DNA from: Alcanivoracaceae bacterium
GTDB lineage: Bacteria; Pseudomonadota; Gammaproteobacteria; Pseudomonadales; Alcanivoracaceae
DNA length: 56,838 nt
Reading direction: 5' to 3'
Assembly: GCA_002706085.1 (NCBI GenBank)
Contig: PAJO01000028.1
Coordinates: 152,923 to 209,760, forward strand
Below, in pieces: positions 36,319 to 47,535 of the stretch (positions are counted from its first letter, which is position 1; the number at the start of each line of letters is the position of its first letter). Below the pieces are notes generated by a model. It saw only the letters and a program-made list of their open reading frames with translations, was not told the DNA's origin and searched no databases. The position numbers and the translations under genes are program-made.

Positions 36319-37890
36319 TTACTCCCACTCAATCGTGGCTGGCGGCTTGGACGAAATATCGTAGGTCACCCGGCTGATGCCAGGGATTTCATTGATAATG
36401 CGGCTGGAGACCAGCTCCAGGAATTCATAAGGCAGGTGTGCCCAGCGAGCGGTCATGAAGTCGATGGTTTCCACCGCACGCAGCGCGACCACGTATTCGT
36501 AGCGGCGGGCGTCGCCCACCACGCCCACGGATTTGACTGGCAAAAACACCGCAAAAGCCTGGCTGGTCTTGTGGTACAGCCCCGCCGCTCTCAGCTCTTC
36601 AATGAAGATATGGTCCGCCAGACGCAAGGTGTCGGCGTATTCCTTCTTCACTTCACCAAGGATACGAACCCCAAGGCCCGGACCCGGGAAGGGGTGGCGA
36701 TAGACCATGTCGTAGGGCAAGCCCAATTCCAGACCGATCTTGCGCACCTCATCCTTGAACAGCTCACGCAGAGGCTCCACCAGCTTGAGCTTCATGTCTT
36801 CCGGCAGGCCGCCCACATTGTGGTGGCTCTTGATCACGTGCGCCTTGCCTGTCTTGCTGGCGGCGGACTCGATCACATCCGGGTAGATGGTGCCTTGGGC
36901 CAGCCAGTTGGCGTTCTTCAGCTTGCCCGCTTCTTCATCGAAGATGTCGATAAAGGTATTACCAATGATCTTGCGCTTCTTCTCCGGGTCGGCCTCTCCG
37001 GCCAGCTTGCCGAGGAAATTGTCTTCCGCGTCCACACGGATCACTTTCACGCCCATGTTGTCGGCAAACATTTCCATCACCTGGTCACCTTCCTGGTGAC
37101 GCAGCAGGCCGTTGTCCACAAACACACAGGTAAGCTGCTCACCAATGGCCTTGTGCAGTAGCGCCGCCACCACTGAGGAATCCACGCCACCGGACAGACC
37201 GAGGATCACCTCGTCGCTACCCACCTGCTCGCGGATGGTCTCGATAGCGTCGTTGATGATATTGCTGGGGGTCCACAGGGCTTCACAGTCACACAACTCA
37301 CGGACAAAACGCTCGAGCAGCCGACCACCCTGCAGGGTATGTGTCACTTCGGGGTGGAACTGGATGCCATAGAACCGCTTTTCATCGTTGGCCATGCCGG
37401 CAATCGGGCAGCTGCCGGTGGTGGCGATCACCTTGAAGCCGTCCGGTGTCGCACCGACACGGTCCCCGTGGCTCATCCACACATCCAGAAATTCACTGGC
37501 ATGCTCTTCATGGTCGACAATGCCATCGAGAAGGCGGTTACTTTCTGCCTTTTCCACACGGGCGTAACCAAACTCGTGTTTCTCACCCGCGACCACCTTG
37601 CCACCCAACTGCTCGGCCATGGTCTGCATGCCATAGCAGATACCCAACACCGGCACGCCAGCGTCAAACACCGCCTGCGGTGCACGCGGGGTTTCAGCCG
37701 CTGTCACAGACTCAGGGCCACCCGACAGGATAATGCCCTTGGGCGCAAACTCGCTGATCTCTTCTGCGGTCATGTCAAAGGCACGAATTTCACAGTAGAC
37801 CCCTATTTCACGCACACGACGGGCGATCAGCTGGGTGTACTGGGAACCGAAGTCCAGAATAAGGATGCGCTGGGCATGGATGTCTTGCAT
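36319..37890 (-). CDS. guaA: GMP synthase (glutamine-hydrolysing)
   Basis: 523 residues. The N-terminal class I amidotransferase has [18 protein letters not shown], nucleophile motif GICYGMQ and HPEVTHT. The ATP pyrophosphatase P-loop is [19 protein letters not shown], and the C-terminal dimerisation domain ends [18 protein letters not shown]. It converts XMP to GMP with glutamine and ATP. It lies downstream of guaB with an inverted repeat and an internal terminator-like hairpin between them, so guaA may be partly uncoupled from guaB. Confidence 0.98.
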   Translation of the reverse strand: MQDIHAQRILILDFGSQYTQLIARRVREIGVYCEIRAFDMTAEEISEFAPKGIILSGGPESVTAAETPRAPQAVFDAGVPVLGICYGMQTMAEQLGGKVVAGEKHEFGYARVEKAESNRLLDGIVDHEEHASEFLDVWMSHGDRVGATPDGFKVIATTGSCPIAGMANDEKRFYGIQFHPEVTHTLQGGRLLERFVRELCDCEALWTPSNIINDAIETIREQVGSDEVILGLSGGVDSSVVAALLHKAIGEQLTCVFVDNGLLRHQEGDQVMEMFADNMGVKVIRVDAEDNFLGKLAGEADPEKKRKIIGNTFIDIFDEEAGKLKNANWLAQGTIYPDVIESAASKTGKAHVIKSHHNVGGLPEDMKLKLVEPLRELFKDEVRKIGLELGLPYDMVYRHPFPGPGLGVRILGEVKKEYADTLRLADHIFIEELRAAGLYHKTSQAFAVFLPVKSVGVVGDARRYEYVVALRAVETIDFMTARWAHLPYEFLELVSSRIINEIPGISRVTYDISSKPPATIEWE

Positions 37891-37944
37891 GGGGTTCTAT
37901 CCCGCGGTGGTTGCCGGCGGCTGGCACCGGGCCTTGTTGGTTAC

Positions 37945-38051
37945 GGGTCGGACGTCGGATGTCTGACGTCGGACGCTTTAAAAAAACAAAACGGCCGGAG
38001 ATGCCTCCGACCGATTCTGGCGTCAGACGTCCAACCTCAGACGTCCGACCC
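37945..38051. repeat. large intergenic inverted repeat of GACGTC words (guaB-guaA)
   Basis: The left arm (37945-37976) reads GGGTCGGACGTCGGATGTCT and onward. The right arm (38020-38051) is its approximate reverse complement, GCGTCAGACGTCCAACCTCA and onward. The core is a terminator-like hairpin. The same word family recurs at 50681-50760. Confidence 0.7.
37980..38013 (-). terminator. terminator-like hairpin between guaB and guaA
   Basis: CGGTCGGAG pairs with CTCCGGCCG (one mismatch) and on the minus strand is followed by TTTTGTTTTTT. It is nested inside the GACGTC-word inverted repeat. Confidence 0.6.
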
Positions 38052-38076
38052 CTTTCAAGTCACGATAGACCTCGAA

Positions 38077-39714
<1,638 letters not shown>

Positions 39715-39744
39715 ATTATACGTCATTTCGCCCCTTGTACACAA
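39715..39744 (-). promoter_or_regulatory. sigma-70 promoter of guaBA
   Basis: On the minus strand, -35 TTGTGT (complement of 39739-39744), an 18-nt spacer and a perfect -10 TATAAT (complement of 39715-39720). Confidence 0.6.
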
Positions 39745-39788
39745 TCCAGACAGTAGCGGGCGGCGGCGAAAGTCGCTACTCTCCCGCG

Positions 39789-41147
39789 ATGAGTTTTTCA
39801 TCGCGTACCGACCCCCTTTCCATCAGCCAGCTGAACCTGGAAGCCCAGGGACTACTGGAAGGCTCCTTTCCGCTGATCTGGCTGCAGGGAGAGCTGTCCA
39901 ACTTCTCCCGGCCTGCCTCCGGTCACTGGTACTTCAGCCTCAAGGATGCCCGCGCCCAGATTAATGGGGCCATGTTTCGAAACCGTAACAGGCTGCTGGA
40001 TTTCCATCCGCAAAATGGCCAGCAGGTGCTGGTACGGGCCAAGGTCACCCTGTATGTCCCGCGCGGCAACTTCCAGATTGTGGTGGAACACATGGAGCCC
40101 GCCGGGGAAGGCGCGCTCAAGGCCCGATTTGACGCCCTCAAGGCCCAGCTGCAGGCAGAAGGCCTGTTTGCCCAGGAGCGCAAGCAGGCCCTGCCGGACT
40201 GGCCGCGACAGATTGGCGTGATCACCTCCCCGTCCGGCGCTGCCATCCGCGATATTCTTCAGGTTCTCAAGCGGCGCTGCCCATCGATCCCGGTGGTCAT
40301 CTATCCTGCCGCTGTCCAGGGGGCCGATGCCCCTGCCCAGCTGACACAGGCGCTCAACACCGCGGTCGCACGCAATGAGTGCGACGTACTGATCATCGGC
40401 CGTGGTGGCGGCTCCCTGGAAGACCTTTGGGCGTTCAACGACGAAGCCCTGACCCGGGCCGTGGCCGCCTGTCCGATTCCCATCGTCTCGGCAGTGGGCC
40501 ACGAGGTCGATACCGGGCTGACAGACTTTGCCGCCGACCTGCGCGCGCCGACCCCGTCTGCTGCCGCCGAACTGGTGAGCCCGGATCTGTCCGTGGTCAG
40601 CCAGCGGTTCAACACCCTGCAACGTCGTCTGAAATGGGTCATGGCCCAGCAATTGCGCACGCCCGGCGATCGCCTGCGACACCTGCGCCAACGGTTGCGC
40701 TCCCCGCGTCACTCGCTGGAGCAAGGCAGCCAGCGCCTGGACGAACTCCACGCTCGCCTGCAGCGCCAGATGCAACATCGTCTGGACCTGCTTGGCAGCC
40801 GCCTGAAGCCCAGCCAGCAACGACTGGCAAGACTGTCCCCACAGCGAGTGCTGGCCGAGCGACAACAACGACTGGACAGCCTGAATAAACGGTTACCCGC
40901 CCCGCTGTTGCGACAATTGCAGCAGGAACAAGTCCGACTGGGAGGACTGGGAAAACGGCTGGATACCGCGAGCCCGCTGCGAACCCTGGCGCGGGGCTAC
41001 AGCATTACCTTCAAAGGGGAGGACGCCGTGCGCTCCGCCGCACAGCTGCAACCCGGCGACACCATCACCACACGCCTGACAGACGGGGAGTTCAGCGCCC
41101 GGATTGAGCACGTTCAGGGGTCAGATACGGGGTCAGCACACGACTGA
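39789..41147 (+). CDS. xseA: exodeoxyribonuclease VII large subunit
   Basis: 452 residues from the ATG at 39789. The OB-fold N-terminus SISQLNLEAQGLLEGSFPLIWLQGELSNFSRPASGHWYFSLKD is typical, then the catalytic domain IGVITSPSGAAIRDILQVLKRRCP, DVLIIGRGGGSLEDLWAFNDEALTRAV and AVGHEVDTGLTDFAADLRAPTPSAAAE, and a long arginine/glutamine-rich coiled coil. With XseB it degrades single-stranded DNA. The 3' end overlaps the convergent histidine kinase gene by 56 nt. No strong Shine-Dalgarno sequence is visible. Confidence 0.96.
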   Translation: MSFSSRTDPLSISQLNLEAQGLLEGSFPLIWLQGELSNFSRPASGHWYFSLKDARAQINGAMFRNRNRLLDFHPQNGQQVLVRAKVTLYVPRGNFQIVVEHMEPAGEGALKARFDALKAQLQAEGLFAQERKQALPDWPRQIGVITSPSGAAIRDILQVLKRRCPSIPVVIYPAAVQGADAPAQLTQALNTAVARNECDVLIIGRGGGSLEDLWAFNDEALTRAVAACPIPIVSAVGHEVDTGLTDFAADLRAPTPSAAAELVSPDLSVVSQRFNTLQRRLKWVMAQQLRTPGDRLRHLRQRLRSPRHSLEQGSQRLDELHARLQRQMQHRLDLLGSRLKPSQQRLARLSPQRVLAERQQRLDSLNKRLPAPLLRQLQQEQVRLGGLGKRLDTASPLRTLARGYSITFKGEDAVRSAAQLQPGDTITTRLTDGEFSARIEHVQGSDTGSAHD

Positions 41148-43011
41148 GTTGCTGACGGCGGAACGGCTTGGCCAGATGGTCGTCCATGCCTGCGGTTAAA
41201 CACCGCTCACGCTCTTCTTCCATGGCGTTGGCGGTCAGGGCAATGACCGGAATAGGTGCCCTGCCCTGCTCCCGCTCCCACTGCCTGAGCTGACGCGTTG
41301 CCTCCATGCCGTCGAGCACCGGCATCTGCACATCCATGAGGATGCAGTCAAAATCCCGTTGCTTGACCCTGTCCAGCGCCTCTTTGCCATTGATAGCCGT
41401 GACCACCGTCACGCCCATTTGCTCAAGAATGCGGCGAGCGACCATCATGTTCACTTCGTTGTCTTCCACCAGCAGCACCAGACCGCTGAGCGTGCGCGGC
41501 TCAGGTTCACCGCTAATCAGCACCACTTCATTCTGCTCTGGCATGTCTTCCCGGAACAGCATCCGCAGCGTCAGTGTGAACGTACTGCCACCACTCTCTG
41601 AGCTATCCACGGTCAGCTGGCCACCCAGCATCTCGCTAAGCCGACGGGCAATGGCCAGCCCCAGACCCGTCCCGCCAAAACGTCGAGAGGTAGAGGAATC
41701 CAGCTGGGAAAATGCCTTGAACAATTGCGCCTGTTTTTCCTGCGGAATCCCAATGCCGGTATCTTCCACCGACAGTTTCAGATCCAGCCAGTCAGGTTCT
41801 ACACGGGCACCGGCCACCCTCACGGTTACCCCACCTTCACTGGTGAACTTGATGGCATTGGAGATCAGATTATTCAGCACCTGTCGCAAACGGGTCGGAT
41901 CGGTGCGTACAACACGATCATTGATAAGCCCGGTGGCCTCAAGGTGCAGATAGATGCCTTTCTTTTCTGCCAGATAACGGAAAGTGGAGAGACAGTTCTG
42001 CAGCAATGGCATCAGCTCGAAGTACATGGGATCCAGGTCCATGCGACCGGCTTCGATACGGGAAAAATCAAGAATATCGTTAATCACATCCAGCAGGTGA
42101 CCAGTGGATTCCAGCGCTACCTGGGTGTATTCATGCTGTTCGTCGCTCTGGCGAGTTTCCTCCAGCAGCTGCAGCATACCCAGCACACCGTTCATGGGAG
42201 TACGAAGCTCGTGGCTCATCATGGCAAGAAAATCACTTTTTGCCTGACTGGCACTCTGCGCCTGCTGGTGTGCTGCCTTCAATTCACCCATGGCCAACTG
42301 CTGGTCCTCATGAGCGGTCTCAAGGCTACCAGCCAGCTGATTAATGTCATCCTGCAGTTCGCCCAATTCACCGTGCAAACGGCTGGTTCCCCGCACATGG
42401 TAATCACCGTGACGCAGGGTCCTCAGCAACCCCGAGAGATAATTGATCGGTGACGCAATCTGGCGTGCCAAGTACTGGGCAATCCACAAGCCCAGCAAGG
42501 TGGCAGATAACGCAGGAATCAAACTGGCCAGCAGGATTTCCTTTTGCCGGGCCAGCAATCTGGCGTTGGACATACCCAGTACTACAGAGCCGATACGCAC
42601 CGGCTCAAGGTTGTCATCCAGGGCCAGCCGCAAGGTATCGGTTTCCGCCACCGGCTGCTGATAGATGCCAGACTGGAACTCCATAATGCCCTGAGTACGG
42701 GGCTGATCATTGCGCCCCTCGTAAAGCAGCACTTTGCCCTTGTCATCACGGAATACCACATACTGCAAATCGGCTTGCTGCATGGCCAGCTGCGCCTGGC
42801 GGCGCAAGTCACCGTAGTTGCCCGCCAGCACCCCATACTCCGAGGAAGACGCGATCTGTTGGGCCATAAAGCTGCCCAACGCCTGTAAATCGCGATCAGC
42901 ATCTTCGAATCGCTGCCAGGTCAGCGCCACCAGTAACAATCCCAGCATGAACAGTGCGGGCACCACACCGAGAATCTGAAGCTGCTTGCGAATGCCGGCC
43001 TGCTTTTTCAT
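41092..43011 (-). CDS. hybrid sensor histidine kinase (BarA-like layout)
   Basis: 639 residues. TM1 is about 11-31, a periplasmic sensor region 32-157, TM2 about 158-178, then HAMP, a coiled coil, HisKA with MSHELRTPMNG (phospho-acceptor H267), HATPase with NLISNAIKFT, DTGIGIP and FGGTGLGLAIARRL, and a receiver domain LVLLVEDNEVN...CILMDVQMPVLDGMEA (D560). There is no HPt domain, so a separate phosphotransfer protein is expected. The ATG overlaps the stop of the periplasmic binding-protein gene (ATGA at 43011-43008), so that protein may present ligand to this kinase. It overlaps xseA tail to tail. Confidence 0.93.
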   Translation of the reverse strand: MKKQAGIRKQLQILGVVPALFMLGLLLVALTWQRFEDADRDLQALGSFMAQQIASSSEYGVLAGNYGDLRRQAQLAMQQADLQYVVFRDDKGKVLLYEGRNDQPRTQGIMEFQSGIYQQPVAETDTLRLALDDNLEPVRIGSVVLGMSNARLLARQKEILLASLIPALSATLLGLWIAQYLARQIASPINYLSGLLRTLRHGDYHVRGTSRLHGELGELQDDINQLAGSLETAHEDQQLAMGELKAAHQQAQSASQAKSDFLAMMSHELRTPMNGVLGMLQLLEETRQSDEQHEYTQVALESTGHLLDVINDILDFSRIEAGRMDLDPMYFELMPLLQNCLSTFRYLAEKKGIYLHLEATGLINDRVVRTDPTRLRQVLNNLISNAIKFTSEGGVTVRVAGARVEPDWLDLKLSVEDTGIGIPQEKQAQLFKAFSQLDSSTSRRFGGTGLGLAIARRLSEMLGGQLTVDSSESGGSTFTLTLRMLFREDMPEQNEVVLISGEPEPRTLSGLVLLVEDNEVNMMVARRILEQMGVTVVTAINGKEALDRVKQRDFDCILMDVQMPVLDGMEATRQLRQWEREQGRAPIPVIALTANAMEEERERCLTAGMDDHLAKPFRRQQLSRVLTPYLTPERAQSGR

Positions 43012-43865
43012 GGCAGCATCTCCAGCGCATCGCGCAGCGCGTCGGTGTTGCTGTAGCGCATGTCAAAGCTGCCAGCCACATGCCCATTAACGATCACCGA
43101 GGGGGTGTGCACAAAACCGGACCGACGGAACCGCTTGCGCTTTCGGAACGATTCCAGATGCACCAGGGTTTCTGATACCAGATCTCCTCCACTGGCATAG
43201 AGACTGGCGACGCTACCCGCCTGAACATAGCTTTGCTCTGGACCGAATACCGGTCGCCGCAAGCGGTAGCTGGTCAGCAAGATAAGTTTTGCTGCGGTCG
43301 GGCCAAACAAGGATTCATCCACCGGCAACAACAGCACGTCCAGATCCGGCAAGGCCTTTCGCAATACATCCCCCAGCCCATTGCGCGGGGAGACAACCAT
43401 GGGAAACAGACTCAGCCGGCCGCTATAATCCTGGAGCGCCCCTTCTGACCAGGCACTGTTCTCTCCCAGTATCACGCCCACCTTACGCGCCAGCGGCATC
43501 ATGTTTTCCAGCATGGCGAGCTGATCATCCAGCGCTACTCCCGCCCAAATCGCTGCGCAGTGACACCCCTTGCGCTCCACCTTTTCGGCAAGGGCACGGC
43601 TGACAAACACCCCCAATACCGGCTTGCCATGGGTCAGGGCTCGGCTAAAGGCCTCATCCCCCAGCCCGATGAGCATATCGCTGTCATCCACAGAGGCCAC
43701 CAAGTCCAGCGGCTGGGCATCTGCGCTCAACGCCTGTATGAAACCGCGACGAAAGTTGCCCTCAGAGCCTTCCACATACACAGCTAGTGGAGGTATTTGG
43801 GCAAAAAGGGACGGGGCCGCCAGCACCAGCAGCAGCGCTATCAGCCAATTTCGTCCCTGTCGCAT
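43008..43865 (-). CDS. periplasmic ABC-type substrate-binding-like protein
   Basis: 285 residues. The signal peptide is MRQGRNWLIALLLVLAAPSLFA. The mature protein resembles COG2984/ABC_sub_bind proteins: alternating Rossmann-like segments, ARKVGVILGENSAW, LDVLLLPVDESLFGPTAAKLILLTSYRLRRPVFGP, and YVQAGSVASLYASGGDL. No ABC permease or ATPase gene is nearby. It lies between a TonB-dependent receptor (TGATG overlap at 43867-43863) and a hybrid kinase (ATGA overlap), so a sensory rather than transport role is likely. The ligand is unknown. Confidence 0.8.
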   Translation of the reverse strand: MRQGRNWLIALLLVLAAPSLFAQIPPLAVYVEGSEGNFRRGFIQALSADAQPLDLVASVDDSDMLIGLGDEAFSRALTHGKPVLGVFVSRALAEKVERKGCHCAAIWAGVALDDQLAMLENMMPLARKVGVILGENSAWSEGALQDYSGRLSLFPMVVSPRNGLGDVLRKALPDLDVLLLPVDESLFGPTAAKLILLTSYRLRRPVFGPEQSYVQAGSVASLYASGGDLVSETLVHLESFRKRKRFRRSGFVHTPSVIVNGHVAGSFDMRYSNTDALRDALEMLP

Positions 43866-45982
43866 CAGATCTTCATCTCCAGCTCCAGCCACATCCTGTC
43901 TTCCTGGTACTGGTTTTCCTCGAAGACAATCGGTTCTTTGTTCAGCGCATGCTGAACCACCGCTCGCCACTCCAGCTCCGCCGGACCCGCGCGGTGACGG
44001 AAACGGATTTGCAAATCCGCCCGTTGGTACCGATAGTCGTTATAGTCGTTGGCCTGATAATACGCCGTAGAGAGCCCCCAGCGGGAAGCAAACTGCCACG
44101 CCCACAGGAAACTGCCAGAATCCCTGGCCGCAATTCGGCTCTCGGTCTTCTTGTTGGTATGGGTATGAATGTGCGCCCCGGTCAGCCGGAGAAGATGATT
44201 GACCGTGGGCCGAAAGGTCAGCTGAGCTTCCGTTCCCTGGTGGTTTACCCAGCCCTCATTATTGGGTTCAAACTCGAACGGATTCAGCGCATGGCTGAGC
44301 AGATCGGTGAGTTCTTCCTGAAAGTAGCGTACGTCCAGCTCCAGATAACGGAACTGACCATAATAACCCACTTCCTCTGAACGAATTTTCTCTGGTTTGA
44401 GAGTGCCAGGGCTACTCTGGGTAATAAAGAAATAGGCAGGTGACCATCCCAACAGGCCATTGGGGTTACTGGCGAAGGGCTGGGACATCTCCATCGCCTC
44501 AATATTGGTGTGCGCCTGATCCTCATAAATGTCCGGGGTACGCACCGCACGAGAATAGACATAGCGCAAGGTATGGCTTGGCGCCACCCGCCAACTCACG
44601 CCCCCACGGGGACTGAAGTGCTCACTGCTGATCTGGTCCCGCTCCCAGTACCCACCGAGGTTGAGGGTCAGCGGGCTCAACACATCGACAGCCAGATTCC
44701 CAAACAGCCGGTAACTGAGATTATCTTCAGTACCGGAGAGATAGCTATCCGAGCTGACACGGTCGTGACGCAGATTGGCGCCACTGACCAGCCGCAAACG
44801 TTCATTGATCTGCCAGGTATCCTGCACTTCAAGATCATAGCGCTCTTCCTGCAAGTCCAGTTCACTGTCAGCACAGAAGTTGCCCACCGCGCCTTGAAGG
44901 GTACCGTAACGAGACAAGACAGCCGCACTTGATGGCACGGCCGCAAAGGTAGCCCCCGTATCGCCTCCATTTTGCAGATACAGCTCGCGCAGCTCTCTGG
45001 AAAACAACAACCCGCCGCCGGGACCAGGCTGCCCGGTAAACGGATCCAGGTAACAAACCCCAAACCCCGTGGTTTCGTTGTTGTATTGCCCGTAGGTACT
45101 CAGCTTGAGCTGGTGAGTCGCCGAAAAGACATGCTGCCATTCCAGCGACAGAAATGCCTTCTCCCCTTGTTGAACCGGGTCTTGAGTGTAATTGCCAATG
45201 TCGGCAACACCGGATTCCTGCTGGCGCTCGAGCCAGCTCTGACTGCCGCCCGCCTGCACCGAAAAGGTGTTGCGGTCATCCACCTCCCAGAGCCACTCGC
45301 TGTTCAGGGTTTCAATCCGCTTTCGATCCGGACGGATATCGCCTTCAAACGGTTCGTCGTAACCGTCATCCGCGCGGCGTGACACCGAGGCTCGCCAGGC
45401 GCTGTTGTCACCATGACCCACAGCAGCGGCGCGGCCATCCAGAATGCCATTATTCCCCCCGCGGACAGACACGGAATGCTTGCTGATATCCCGCGGATCA
45501 CGGGTAATGATATTAACCACCGCCGTGAAGGCGTTGGCACCATACGCCGCCGCTGCCGGGCCGCGTGTCACCTCGATGCGCTCCACGTCCCGGATATCCA
45601 CTGGCATGTCATTCCAGCTGACCCGGGACAACCCCGGCTGATACTGGCTACGGCCATCCAGCAACACCAGCATACGACGGGAATCCCGCGCCTGGGTACC
45701 GTGATAAGCCACCGTGGGGACATTGCCATCCACTTTGATGGCCGTCATGCCGGGCACCAGTTTCAGCACTTCATAGAGTTCACGGGCGCCACTGGCCTCG
45801 ATCAGGTTTCGACCAATGACCGTGACACTGGCGGGCGCCTCAGACTGAGGCTGGCTGACCCGCGCGGGAGTGAGCACCATACCCGGCTGCTCGGCAAGAG
45901 GCATCATGGGCTCCATGGCCCACAGGCTGGCAGGCAAAAGCGTACCTGCAACAATACTTCCCCTCTTCCCCCAGCGTTTGAT
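43865..45982 (-). CDS. TonB-dependent outer-membrane receptor with non-canonical start
   Basis: About 705 residues. The plug domain is clear: ASVTVIGRNLIEASGARELYEVLKLVPGM, DGRSQYQPG, MPVDIRDVERIEVTRGPAAAAYGANAFTAVVNIITR. A beta-barrel follows and ends RMWLELEMKI. In frame upstream lies a good signal peptide, KRWGKRGSIVAGTLLPASLWA, but no ATG, GTG or TTG precedes it after the in-frame stop at 46018-46016. GGGGAGGG (complement of 45989-45996) stands before CTG-ATC-ATC. I place the start at the second ATC (45982), 7 nt below GGAGG. A TTG at 45937 would remove most of the signal peptide. Substrate unknown; the operon suggests a sensory link. Confidence 0.8.
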   Translation of the reverse strand: MKRWGKRGSIVAGTLLPASLWAMEPMMPLAEQPGMVLTPARVSQPQSEAPASVTVIGRNLIEASGARELYEVLKLVPGMTAIKVDGNVPTVAYHGTQARDSRRMLVLLDGRSQYQPGLSRVSWNDMPVDIRDVERIEVTRGPAAAAYGANAFTAVVNIITRDPRDISKHSVSVRGGNNGILDGRAAAVGHGDNSAWRASVSRRADDGYDEPFEGDIRPDRKRIETLNSEWLWEVDDRNTFSVQAGGSQSWLERQQESGVADIGNYTQDPVQQGEKAFLSLEWQHVFSATHQLKLSTYGQYNNETTGFGVCYLDPFTGQPGPGGGLLFSRELRELYLQNGGDTGATFAAVPSSAAVLSRYGTLQGAVGNFCADSELDLQEERYDLEVQDTWQINERLRLVSGANLRHDRVSSDSYLSGTEDNLSYRLFGNLAVDVLSPLTLNLGGYWERDQISSEHFSPRGGVSWRVAPSHTLRYVYSRAVRTPDIYEDQAHTNIEAMEMSQPFASNPNGLLGWSPAYFFITQSSPGTLKPEKIRSEEVGYYGQFRYLELDVRYFQEELTDLLSHALNPFEFEPNNEGWVNHQGTEAQLTFRPTVNHLLRLTGAHIHTHTNKKTESRIAARDSGSFLWAWQFASRWGLSTAYYQANDYNDYRYQRADLQIRFRHRAGPAELEWRAVVQHALNKEPIVFEENQYQEDRMWLELEMKI

Positions 45983-46007
45983 GATCAGCCCTCCCCAGGC
46001 GGGTTCG

Positions 46008-47414
46008 TCACTTCTTCATGCGTTTTATCATACGGCGCCGCTTATGAGCCTGACGCTCGGTGAGCTCATTCTTTCGACCCTCATAAGGGTTGGAGCCGGA
46101 TTTGAATTCCAGCCGGATCGGTGTGCCTTCCAGCTGCAGGGCTTCACGAAAACGGTTTTCCAGGAAGCGCTTGTAGGTGTTGGGCAACGACTCGGTGCGG
46201 TTGCCGTGCAACACGATGGTGGGAGGATTGTTGCCCCCCATATGCGCAAAACGCAGTTTGGCACGGAAACGGCCATTACGCGGCGGCGGATGCCCGGCGG
46301 TGATGGACTCCATGATCCGCGTCATTTCGTTGGTGCCAACCTTGATAAAGGCGCTGTCCCAGGCTTTTTCCACCATGCCCCAGAGGTCGCCCACGCCGGT
46401 GCCATGCAAGGCTGAGATAAATTTGATCTTCACCCAAGGGGCAAATTCCAGCCGACGCCCCAGCTCAACGCGCACCCGCTCCTTGTGGTCCGCTTCCAGG
46501 CCATCCCATTTGTTCACTGCAATCATAAGCGCACGACCGCTATCGAGAACATAGCCCAAAAGGTGAAGATCCTGATCGGTAATGCCTTCCCGGGCATCGA
46601 TCACAATGACCACCACCTGAGCGGCCTCCACGGCCTGCAGGGCCTTGATGACAGAGAACTTCTCCACCATCTCGTAGACCTTACCACGACGACGCACCCC
46701 GGCCGTATCAATCAGCGTGTAGGGCTTGCCCATGCGCTCAAAGGGAATTTCGATAGAGTCTCGAGTGGTCCCCGCGTGGTCAAACACCACGACCCGCTCT
46801 TCACCAAGCATGCGGTTGATCAGGGTGGACTTGCCCACGTTGGGCCGCCCCAGCACCGCCACACGGATGCTGTCATCCTGCCGGGGCCTCTCGGCTTCCT
46901 GCTCAGGATCAAGCGGCTCCAGATCCGGAAACGCCTCCATGACGGTTTCAATCATGCTGCGAACGCCACGCCCATGGGCGGCTGCGATGGGCAGCACGTC
47001 GCTCATCCCCAGGGCATAAAAGTCTGCCATGGCGGTATCGGCATCGATGCCATCAGTCTTGTTGACGACCAGATAGGTTGGCTTGGGCAACTTGCGTAAT
47101 TCGCCCGCGATCTGCTCATCCGCTGCGGTCAGACCGGCGCGGCCATCCACCATGAACAGCACCAGATCCGCTTCCCCTACGGCGCGCAGGGACTGGTCTG
47201 TCATGGGGGCATCAATGCCATCCTCATTCTCACCAATGCCACCGGTATCTACCACGGTATAGGGGTAATCCCCCATGCGCCCGTCACCGTATTTACGGTC
47301 GCGCGTCAGGCCCGGAAAATCTGCCACCAGGGCATCACGTGTACGGGTGAGTCGATTGAACAGGGTGGATTTGCCCACATTGGGCCGCCCCACCAAGGCG
47401 ATGACCGGTTTCAT
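46008..47414 (-). CDS. der: ribosome-assembly GTPase Der (EngA)
   Basis: 468 residues with two tandem G domains, a feature unique to Der: [14 protein letters not shown] (residues 8-21) with DTGGIG and NKTDG, and [14 protein letters not shown] with [11 protein letters not shown] and NKWDG. A C-terminal KH-like domain follows and the end is strongly basic ([14 protein letters not shown]). It acts in 50S subunit assembly. It is the last gene of the rlmN-to-der chain, 121 nt below bamB. Confidence 0.97.
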   Translation of the reverse strand: MKPVIALVGRPNVGKSTLFNRLTRTRDALVADFPGLTRDRKYGDGRMGDYPYTVVDTGGIGENEDGIDAPMTDQSLRAVGEADLVLFMVDGRAGLTAADEQIAGELRKLPKPTYLVVNKTDGIDADTAMADFYALGMSDVLPIAAAHGRGVRSMIETVMEAFPDLEPLDPEQEAERPRQDDSIRVAVLGRPNVGKSTLINRMLGEERVVVFDHAGTTRDSIEIPFERMGKPYTLIDTAGVRRRGKVYEMVEKFSVIKALQAVEAAQVVVIVIDAREGITDQDLHLLGYVLDSGRALMIAVNKWDGLEADHKERVRVELGRRLEFAPWVKIKFISALHGTGVGDLWGMVEKAWDSAFIKVGTNEMTRIMESITAGHPPPRNGRFRAKLRFAHMGGNNPPTIVLHGNRTESLPNTYKRFLENRFREALQLEGTPIRLEFKSGSNPYEGRKNELTERQAHKRRRMIKRMKK

Positions 47415-47479
47415 AGATGTCTCTGCAAGGGTGTTTGGGCGCTATGGTAACGCGAAACGTGTCTGTACGCTTTACGCAA

Positions 47480-47511
47480 AACGCCCCACAGGAGCAATCC
47501 TGCAGGGCGTT
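47480..47511 (-). terminator. terminator-like hairpin after bamB
   Basis: AACGCCC...AGGA pairs with TCCT...GGGCGTT. On the minus strand it is followed by TTTTGCG, a short T run, so termination before der may be partial. Confidence 0.5.
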
Positions 47512-47535
47512 CTGAGAAGGTTGGCCGGATGGTGC

